Assembly (NCBI GenBank): GCA_002310155.1
Contig: DBYF01000046.1
Location: 1,177 to 7,338, forward strand
Source: Mageeibacillus sp. UBA1193
GTDB lineage: Bacteria; Bacillota; Clostridia; Saccharofermentanales; Saccharofermentanaceae
Length of the DNA stretch: 6,162 nucleotides
Direction: 5' to 3'
The notes under the pieces are model-generated. The model saw nothing but the letters and a program-made list of their open reading frames with translations. It had not been told where the DNA came from and made no database searches. Made by a program: the position numbers and the translations under genes. Positions 1 to 5,439 of this stretch are shown piece by piece. The stretch's first letter is position 1; every line of letters starts with the position of its first letter.

Positions 1-630
1 TGCCTCGTTCTCGATCAGATCTATTTCTGGCAGTACTGCGACGAGGAATACATCGCGCTGGTCAAAGACGCGCTCTCTTACAAGGATAATGTAAAAAGCG
101 GTGATCACAGTATGGAGATCTATATCGACAAGCTCTATGAAGCGCTGTTCATGGGTTATGGTCCCTGGCAGTACCAGATCGAACAGGACGACATTCTGAG
201 AGAACCTGACGTCGTGTATCAGTATAACTTCCAGAACTACCGGGAGGACGGAAACTACCTTTACGATTTTTCCTATTTGCGAAAAGCACTCGCCGAAGAC
301 GGTTCCGGCCTTACCCTGAATATCACCGAAGAGATGGAGCCCGATATCCACCAGATGCGTCTCGCGGGCGAGCAGCGGAATGCATTCACCTATTCTCCTG
401 AATCATTAGAGCTGCGTCTTAATGCCATCGAGACGACACAGAAGCCCCTGATCCTGATCAATGGTCTGACTGATCTTCACAGCATCGCCGAAATCACGGA
501 GAGCGACAACCCGAATGTATATATCTTCAACATTCCGGGTGCCGCCCATCACGAGACCGAGCCAAACCAGCTCTCAGACAGCCAGTTTAAGGAGTTCGAT
601 AAGATCATCCAATCTGTTCTTAACAGCTAG
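1..630 (+). CDS. Alpha/beta-hydrolase-fold serine peptidase, S28/S37-like (C-terminal fragment)
   Basis: The reading frame is open from the left edge to a TAG stop at 628-630, giving the last 209 residues; the start, any signal peptide and the nucleophilic serine lie outside the window. An ATG at 112 is in frame, but the frame reads on upstream as ordinary protein (LDQIYFWQYCDEEY), so it is unlikely to be the start. Near the C-terminus a strand and turn, KPLILINGLTD, is followed about 25 residues later by FNIPGAAHHE. This is the spacing of the acid (Asp158 of the fragment) and histidine (His183 or His184) of the catalytic triad in S28/S37 prolyl or tripeptidyl aminopeptidases, where G-x-x-D and PG-x-x-H are typical. 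The YQYNFQNYREDGNYLYDFSYL segment also resembles the segment before the acid loop in S37 proteins. The family predicts removal of amino-terminal peptides outside the cell. Another alpha/beta hydrolase activity cannot be excluded. It converges on the 1201-residue gene with 9 bp between stops. Confidence 0.7.
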   Translation, partial: CLVLDQIYFWQYCDEEYIALVKDALSYKDNVKSGDHSMEIYIDKLYEALFMGYGPWQYQIEQDDILREPDVVYQYNFQNYREDGNYLYDFSYLRKALAEDGSGLTLNITEEMEPDIHQMRLAGEQRNAFTYSPESLELRLNAIETTQKPLILINGLTDLHSIAEITESDNPNVYIFNIPGAAHHETEPNQLSDSQFKEFDKIIQSVLNS

Positions 631-639
631 AGCTATAAC

Positions 640-3600
640 TTACTTCGTACTTACGATCCTGCTTGAAGCGGGGATGACCCACTTACGGTTCTTCTTAAAT
701 GCACCTGTCAGGAATTCATCACGGCATGCCTGTCTTACCGAGGCTTCGGTGCAGCCATAGATCTTCGCGTACTGCTTGACATTGAAGTACTTATTGAAGA
801 CCGTTGCGCCCGGATTCTTCGGTGCCTTAGAAGTATATTCACATCTCGAGATCTTTATATTTCTTTGTGCCTTAAGATGTACCTTGCTGCTTACTTCGCC
901 ATCGGCTTTCATTTTCGAGGCCGTAAGGCGAATGCCGAACTTCGATCCTTCTACCACAGTACCGTTCCTGTTCACGTTCAGGGATTGTCTGAACGTGTGG
1001 GAATAAAGACCGGGCTTCACACTCCGGTAGAGTATCATATCCACAGGAGTTTCCGCACCTGTCCTCTTCACTCCGATCTTCGCACCATGGATCTCATTGA
1101 GCTGCTTCGAAGAGATGGTAAACGTCTCCTTTTCCTTCGCGGTCGTTTCCAGCTCCACTCTCGTAGCCGAGGACAGCAGCGTAACACGGAAGACTCCCGC
1201 CTTCGATGTTCTGACCTTCAGGTTGAAGTTATCCTTGTCGCAGAGGAACAAGCGCATATCCGGAGCAGAACCATCCGCACCGGGAATAGATATCTCGTAG
1301 ATCGCGCCTGCCATTTCCGCGGCCTGGGATACATCGTCTGCCCACTCACGGTTGGTGATCAGCGGATCCAGTTCAACATCCCCTCCGAAAGTATCCACCG
1401 CACCTTCGACCAGACCCAGGACCATGTTCTCCAGCCCACCGACAAGGAAATCCAGTACGCTCGGGATTCTCGGACGCCGGTTGACCAGAGAGAACGGGAT
1501 CTCCGAGACATGCGAGTACGTATTATCCTCGAGGATCGGAAGCGATTCTGTTTCATTCACCATTTCGTACAGATAGACTCTATCCTTCTTAAACGTCATG
1601 ACGCATGAGTCTTTGGGATGTATAGAGTTATACGGGCGGGTGCTTTCCACGAGGAAAAGTCTTGTCTTAAGCCCCTCGCCCTCATATTTATATGCCAGAG
1701 TCAGATGCGCCTCTTTCACTGAGAGATTTTTCGGGTATATGAGCACCAGACAGCATCCTTCACTGTCGATGCGTTTCCTGATCTTCTCGATGGAACGTTC
1801 GATGGAATCAAATTCTCCGGAAGTCATCTTCTTCCATACCCACATCAGGAAGTCCCATCCGACCTGGCGGTAATACCTGTCACAAATGGGATTCGCGATC
1901 TCCGGCTTAATGTCCTCATACCGCCAGTCGCGCTTCGCACTCTTATCGTTGATGATGCTTGATTGGAGTTTCGAGTACAAAGGTGCGATGAACGGGCCCT
2001 GTTCGAAGTATGCTTCTGCGGACGATATCGAGAAACCGCCGCATTTTCCATAGGAACTGATGATTTCGCAAATTAAAAAGAATATGCCTTCAAGTGCTAT
2101 TCCTCCCAGTTTCCAGAAGTTGCACCTCAAATCCGATAATGCTTTGACGTTGTCAAACACTCTCGCGAACTGATTCGTGGTAATGTCATAGCTGCCCTTG
2201 AAGTTACCGAACGGGAATCCGTAACTCGTTCTCCAGTTCTGTGTCAGCTCTTCTCTGGAATAGTGTTCACCAAGGGCAAGCGTCAGAATGCATGTCCATA
2301 CACCTTGTTCGCTGTCATCCCCTTTTTCTGTCATCGGAAGAGTATACATACCTGTATCATTGAAATCGATACCCCAGCCATTGAATATGTCATACTGATA
2401 ATCGAACCTGCCCAGGTAATCCTCATCTGAAATAGCATCGTAGTCATACACCTTAATGATCACGCGGATATAACTACCCGACTGCAGCGGTTCAAGCATG
2501 AATCGGTTCCAACCGTCATTTGTATTAAAGGTATAGTTCTTCCCGGCATTCAGGCTCTTCGATCCTAGCTGCTTGTTTTCGATAATGATTCCTTTATCGG
2601 TATAGACACTCAGTTTCAGAAACACTTCCGCATCTGTATCAAAGAAATCATTGATCTTTCTCGTGACAACACTGTCCAGCCGCAGTTCAACTGAACTATG
2701 GGCAACGAGCTTCTTTTCCGGTCTTTTGTAAAACACAACGATTCCGTTGTCAAAGTTGCAGAACTCCGCGTAGTAATTCTCGAAATCCCTTTCTTTTTCC
2801 CGGATTTTAAAATCAGTGACCGTTCCGATGTTCCTGTCGGTCAGAACGACTTCGTTCCACGCCGTAAAATAGTATGCCCAGCAGCCCTTACACGGAAGGC
2901 AGTAACAGAATACTTTTCCATCGTTATCGTAGATTACCGAATAATCCGCGATCGCTTCGGGGATACCTTCCGAAAGGTGCGCAGGTGCATAAAACAGTTG
3001 CTTATAATCTTCTTTTTTTCCTGTTACTTCGGTTGCCGGGAGTCTATCAGAAGATGAGATCAGACTATATCCGAGTTTGGCAAACATCGAGGATGGTATC
3101 AGTATCACATTTCCTCCCATGAGCGCCATAACTAAGCCATTCGAAAACTGCATATATGAAATGAATTGTGTGGTTTTATTTGCCGGATAGATAGGTCTGC
3201 TCAATTCTTCTGAAATCGGATACCATTCCCTGAATTCATTCGTATCCGCTGAGACATATCGGTTCAGGAAGACTCCTTGCAGGCACAGGAATCTGTCTTC
3301 TCTTGAAAGATAGAACAGTGCCCAATTCTTAAACAACAGAAAGCTGACACCGTTCCCTTCCAGAATCACTTCTGCTTTCGGCATGCTAAAAGGGTAGGCT
3401 TTCGTCATCTCATTTTTCTTCATCGATTCAAGTTCCTTATAGAACTGTTCGTTTATATAGACACAGTTTCCTACTTCATCCTCCCAGATCACACCATGCC
3501 GGAATACGTGCTGAGTATAATTCGCAATGCCCGCATCAATATATGCTTCATTGATCGGGCCCGGATCGTAGCCATTATCGACCGCGTCATAGTATGCATT

Positions 3601-4245
3601 TTCATACAAGAACAGTTTATCCTTTACCGCCTCGTCCAGGATCATTTCCAATGCTTCATCGTTCTCCGTGTATATATCCTTGGACAGAGAAATCTCATAC
3701 ATACGGAAGTAGTCGCCCAGATCAGCGAAATGACCATTTCCACCGAAACATAGTGTACCGTACGAACTCACATTATAAGAACCTTCAAAGATACGCCGGA
3801 TCCATACCTCATTTTCAACGAGTAGATAAAACTCTCCATCCAGAAAAAGAACATCCATGTAATTCCATTCTCCGGGCTTCATCGTTTTATTCGATATCAT
3901 AGTCTTCGTCGAAACTCTCTTGCGTTCATCAACAGTTTCGAATTCAACAAGTATCTGATACCTTCCCTCGGACTGCTTTACAAAGTGAATAAAGAAAGGG
4001 AGCCTTTCACTTTTTAAAAAGTGGATCCTGGAAGGAGCATCTTCAGAGATCATAACTCTCGCTCCGATATAGTCAGAGTATCCGTCAAAACGCAATCCTT
4101 CTTCTTCGATCTTAAGAGAATCGTCCCCCTTAAATGATAGTGCTTTCTCGCCCCACGGAAGCTCGTAATCTTCCCGAGTATCGCAGTCGATCTTCAACCC
4201 TGCATACTTTACAGTTGATTTGTCCTGAATCTGAAATCTGAACAT
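640..4245 (-). CDS. 1201-residue multidomain protein: LamG-like, LGFP-like, C2-like, papain-fold peptidase, C-terminal HTH
   Basis: The start is the ATG at 4245-4243, chosen because GGGAGGTG lies 5 nt upstream; the frame is open a further 44 codons (to 4377), but those starts lack such a site. Approximate residues: 20-195 LamG-like sandwich (LRFDGYSDYIGA, GEWNYMDVLFLDGEFYLLVE, LCFGGNGHFADLGDYF); 215-272 and 322-392 LGFP-like segments (TQHVFRHGVIWEDEVG; TTQFISYMQFSNGLVMAL); 447-455 CYCLPCKGC, a possible metal site; 513-622 C2-like, with DYDAISDEDYLG at 601-612 matching the calcium loop DxDxxxxxDxxG and FFDTDAEVFLKL as the first loop; 672-895 papain-fold peptidase with Cys735 (YGKCGGFS), Arg793-Gln794 and His847 (KEAHLTLAYKYE), and Glu867 where relatives usually have Asp; 972-1135 beta-rich; 1153-1196 excisionase-type HTH (FNVKQYAKIYGCTEASVRQA, then KWVIPAS). 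There is no signal peptide, sorting motif or clear membrane segment. Gene and domain calls are solid to moderate; overall function is unknown. Proteolysis is inferred and may be lost. Confidence 0.85.
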   Translation of the reverse strand: MFRFQIQDKSTVKYAGLKIDCDTREDYELPWGEKALSFKGDDSLKIEEEGLRFDGYSDYIGARVMISEDAPSRIHFLKSERLPFFIHFVKQSEGRYQILVEFETVDERKRVSTKTMISNKTMKPGEWNYMDVLFLDGEFYLLVENEVWIRRIFEGSYNVSSYGTLCFGGNGHFADLGDYFRMYEISLSKDIYTENDEALEMILDEAVKDKLFLYENAYYDAVDNGYDPGPINEAYIDAGIANYTQHVFRHGVIWEDEVGNCVYINEQFYKELESMKKNEMTKAYPFSMPKAEVILEGNGVSFLLFKNWALFYLSREDRFLCLQGVFLNRYVSADTNEFREWYPISEELSRPIYPANKTTQFISYMQFSNGLVMALMGGNVILIPSSMFAKLGYSLISSSDRLPATEVTGKKEDYKQLFYAPAHLSEGIPEAIADYSVIYDNDGKVFCYCLPCKGCWAYYFTAWNEVVLTDRNIGTVTDFKIREKERDFENYYAEFCNFDNGIVVFYKRPEKKLVAHSSVELRLDSVVTRKINDFFDTDAEVFLKLSVYTDKGIIIENKQLGSKSLNAGKNYTFNTNDGWNRFMLEPLQSGSYIRVIIKVYDYDAISDEDYLGRFDYQYDIFNGWGIDFNDTGMYTLPMTEKGDDSEQGVWTCILTLALGEHYSREELTQNWRTSYGFPFGNFKGSYDITTNQFARVFDNVKALSDLRCNFWKLGGIALEGIFFLICEIISSYGKCGGFSISSAEAYFEQGPFIAPLYSKLQSSIINDKSAKRDWRYEDIKPEIANPICDRYYRQVGWDFLMWVWKKMTSGEFDSIERSIEKIRKRIDSEGCCLVLIYPKNLSVKEAHLTLAYKYEGEGLKTRLFLVESTRPYNSIHPKDSCVMTFKKDRVYLYEMVNETESLPILEDNTYSHVSEIPFSLVNRRPRIPSVLDFLVGGLENMVLGLVEGAVDTFGGDVELDPLITNREWADDVSQAAEMAGAIYEISIPGADGSAPDMRLFLCDKDNFNLKVRTSKAGVFRVTLLSSATRVELETTAKEKETFTISSKQLNEIHGAKIGVKRTGAETPVDMILYRSVKPGLYSHTFRQSLNVNRNGTVVEGSKFGIRLTASKMKADGEVSSKVHLKAQRNIKISRCEYTSKAPKNPGATVFNKYFNVKQYAKIYGCTEASVRQACRDEFLTGAFKKNRKWVIPASSRIVSTK

Positions 4246-4250
4246 ATTTA

Positions 4251-4258
4251 CACCTCCC
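4251..4258 (-). promoter_or_regulatory. Ribosome binding site that sets the start of the 1201-residue gene
   Basis: The minus strand reads GGGAGGTG followed by TAAAT and ATG, a near-perfect Shine-Dalgarno at 5-nt spacing. It selects Met at 4245 over the in-frame upstream starts up to 4377, so the extra 44 upstream codons are most likely leader, not protein. Confidence 0.85.
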
Positions 4259-4272
4259 AAACCTAAAAATTT

Positions 4273-4289
4273 TGCACGAGAATCGTGCA
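4273..4289. repeat. Perfect 7-bp inverted repeat in the leader of the 1201-residue gene
   Basis: TGCACGA, a 3-nt spacer GAA, then TCGTGCA. It sits between the predicted minus-strand promoter (-10 at 4312-4317) and the ribosome binding site at 4251-4258. It could act as a 17-bp operator just downstream of the promoter, or fold in the transcript as a short stem 14 nt upstream of the ribosome binding site. No T-run follows it in either direction that would make a terminator. The symmetry is directly visible; its role is inferred. Confidence 0.55.
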
Positions 4290-4311
4290 TCCAACCCATG
4301 TTTCCAACTTC

Positions 4312-4340
4312 AGTATATAGCACGTGTTTTCTCATTTCTA
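4312..4340 (-). promoter_or_regulatory. Predicted sigma-A-type promoter for the 1201-residue gene
   Basis: On the minus strand, TAGAAA (4340-4335; 4 of 6 matches to TTGACA), a 17-nt spacer, and TATACT (4317-4312; 5 of 6 matches to TATAAT). Transcription would begin near 4305, giving a leader of about 60 nt that contains the inverted repeat at 4273-4289. A second, weaker -10-like TATAAA occurs upstream near 4357-4362 without a good -35. Confidence 0.5.
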
Positions 4341-4372
4341 TCAGCATCCATACTTCTTTATATCGATGCTGA
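4341..4372. repeat. 8-bp inverted repeat abutting the minus-strand -35 element
   Basis: TCAGCATC (4341-4348) and GATGCTGA (4365-4372) are exact reverse complements separated by 16 nt, so half-site centres are 24 bp apart. The left arm begins directly next to the predicted -35 of the 1201-residue gene. The position suits a dimeric regulator (activator or repressor) acting on one or both divergent promoters. The symmetry is visible; binding is inferred. Confidence 0.45.
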
Positions 4373-4441
4373 AGCATTAAAGAAAAACCACGGACAAATT
4401 ACAGGAAGAGCGGTCTTTTCGGTATCACAATTCATTGTTCA

Positions 4442-4450
4442 TGGTATAGT
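4442..4450 (+). promoter_or_regulatory. Predicted extended -10 promoter for the anchored-protein gene
   Basis: TGGTATAGT fits an extended -10 element (TG, one base, then TATAGT, 5 of 6 matches to TATAAT). No convincing -35 lies 16-18 nt upstream, as is common for extended -10 promoters. Transcription would start near 4457, leaving a leader of about 70 nt that carries the dyad at 4484-4504 and the ribosome binding site at 4512-4517. Confidence 0.4.
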
Positions 4451-4483
4451 GCAAGTAGGCACCTGTATCAGGAAAAAGGACGA

Positions 4484-4504
4484 GTGCTTTTCGAAAAGAA
4501 GCAC
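4484..4504. repeat. Inverted repeat with nested palindrome in the leader of the anchored-protein gene
   Basis: GTGCTT (4484-4489) and AAGCAC (4499-4504) are complementary arms around a 9-nt centre. Overlapping them is a perfect 12-bp palindrome, CTTTTCGAAAAG (4487-4498). It lies between the predicted promoter and the ribosome binding site, ending 7 nt before AGGAAG. It may be an operator, or a leader stem-loop affecting translation or RNA stability. It lacks a downstream U-tract, so it is not a typical terminator. Confidence 0.45.
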
Positions 4505-4511
4505 GTAAGAA

Positions 4512-4517
4512 AGGAAG
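4512..4517 (+). promoter_or_regulatory. Ribosome binding site of the anchored-protein gene
   Basis: AGGAAG lies 9 nt before the ATG at 4527. An in-frame TAA at 4506-4508 closes the frame upstream, so no earlier start is possible. Confidence 0.65.
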
Positions 4518-4526
4518 TTCAATTCT

Positions 4527-5429
4527 ATGAAAAAGATACTCTTAATTGTGACTCCCATCCTTCTTCTGATCGTTTCATGTGCCATCATCGCAGGGCTCGT
4601 GCATGCCCATTGGAAATCCACAGACCCTAAAACTTCTGCCTCGAAAAAAGGACCATCGGTCGAATACATGATCTTTACATACTCGGGCGGCATAACCGGA
4701 CATTATGATCTTGAAGAAAGAGTGTATCAGAGCTCATCCGGTTACCTCCTCTACAGACGGTACCAAGATGAGGAAAATTCCTTCGATCTGACCGAGACCG
4801 AGTACCGCATCTGCACGGATGTCACGCCCGAATACTTAACGGAACTGGAACACGCGGAACCACAGAGAGGATCCGATCTGATCTATACCACGATCACGGT
4901 GAAATTCAAGGGAAAAGACGAGATCACTCTTCCGCCAAAAGCCTATAATGTCATTCCGTTCACCCAGATAAAGTACATTCTCGATGTCAAGATGAATTCC
5001 TATGAAAGCCTCGAACATTACGAACTCAGCAAACGCCTGGGCGAGTTCCTTCTGGATCACGAAGTCTATCTGACACTTGTCAATTACAGATACAGGGATC
5101 CTAATACAAGTGAGTTACTGAGAGGCAGCTACAGGTTCTATAAGCACGGAAATATTCCGAGCGAACTTCAGAAGTCGAAACCATACATGAGTCTCGCCAG
5201 TTTCTGTTCCAAGATGGACTATAACGATAAGAATATGGATTACTTCACGATGTTCATGCATGATGGCCAGGAAGCGTATTACACGTCGAAGATCGAATCG
5301 AACATGATCGCTTTTATCGTCGTCTTCCCGGATAAGGAAGAGTCCTTCCGCATTCTCTCCTCCATCCCGGATGGCATGACCGCAGAGCAGTATGAAGAGG
5401 AGCTGATCAAAACCTTAGCTTCGGATTAA
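4527..5429 (+). CDS. Membrane-anchored or lipoprotein, 300 residues, unknown family
   Basis: The start is fixed by AGGAAG 9 nt upstream and an in-frame stop at 4506. The N-terminus is MKK followed by about 22 hydrophobic residues (4-25). Within it, IVSC at 15-18 fits a lipobox with Cys18 as the lipidated residue. However, the hydrophobic stretch continues past the cysteine (AIIAGLV), so an uncleaved single membrane anchor is about equally likely. A charged linker (about 27-43: HWKSTDPKTSASKKG) leads to a soluble, probably extracellular domain of about 255 residues. That domain is rich in Tyr, Glu, Asp and alternating beta-type segments, with a probable helix near 150-172 and another at the C-terminus. 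I do not recognise the family and see no catalytic motif. It diverges from the 1201-residue gene across a shared promoter region, which hints at co-regulation, and converges on the metallopeptidase gene. A sensor, substrate-binding or inhibitor role is possible, but nothing in the sequence decides it. Confidence 0.85.
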   Translation: MKKILLIVTPILLLIVSCAIIAGLVHAHWKSTDPKTSASKKGPSVEYMIFTYSGGITGHYDLEERVYQSSSGYLLYRRYQDEENSFDLTETEYRICTDVTPEYLTELEHAEPQRGSDLIYTTITVKFKGKDEITLPPKAYNVIPFTQIKYILDVKMNSYESLEHYELSKRLGEFLLDHEVYLTLVNYRYRDPNTSELLRGSYRFYKHGNIPSELQKSKPYMSLASFCSKMDYNDKNMDYFTMFMHDGQEAYYTSKIESNMIAFIVVFPDKEESFRILSSIPDGMTAEQYEEELIKTLASD

Positions 5430-5439
5430 CGAATCGTTA
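5427..5439. repeat. 13-bp palindrome containing both convergent stop codons
   Basis: TAACGA, A, TCGTTA. The first three bases are the TAA stop of the plus-strand gene and the last three are the complement of the TAA stop of the minus-strand gene. At most a 5-bp stem with a 3-nt loop could form and there are no T-runs at its flanks, so it is a weak terminator candidate. It may simply be chance symmetry from two facing TAA codons. Confidence 0.3.

Noticed and set aside
626..635. AGCT-AG-AGCT symmetry between the first two genes as a terminator
   Set aside because: Only 4-bp arms with a 2-nt centre and no T-run; too short to support a terminator call.
865..1608. 247-residue plus-strand open frame inside the large minus-strand gene
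   Set aside because: It is antisense to a continuous, domain-bearing frame, has Arg/His-rich low-quality composition, no ribosome binding site and no recognisable motif; it is a shadow of the coding strand.
2041..2109. Hydrophobic stretch before Cys735 (IALEGIFFLICEIISS) as a membrane segment
   Set aside because: It contains two glutamates and is positioned like the helix region leading into the catalytic cysteine of papain-fold domains, so a membrane segment is not supported.
2698..3057. 119-residue plus-strand open frame inside the large gene
   Set aside because: It overlaps the well-supported minus-strand frame antisense, lacks a ribosome binding site and resembles no family.
4246..4377. 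44-codon upstream extension of the 1201-residue protein
   Set aside because: The extension overlaps the best promoter, the inverted repeat and the strong ribosome binding site at 4251-4258, and its own starts lack comparable sites.
4439..4693. 84-residue minus-strand open frame across the promoter and start of the anchored-protein gene
   Set aside because: It is antisense to the signal-bearing start of a well-supported gene, has no ribosome binding site and shows no family features.
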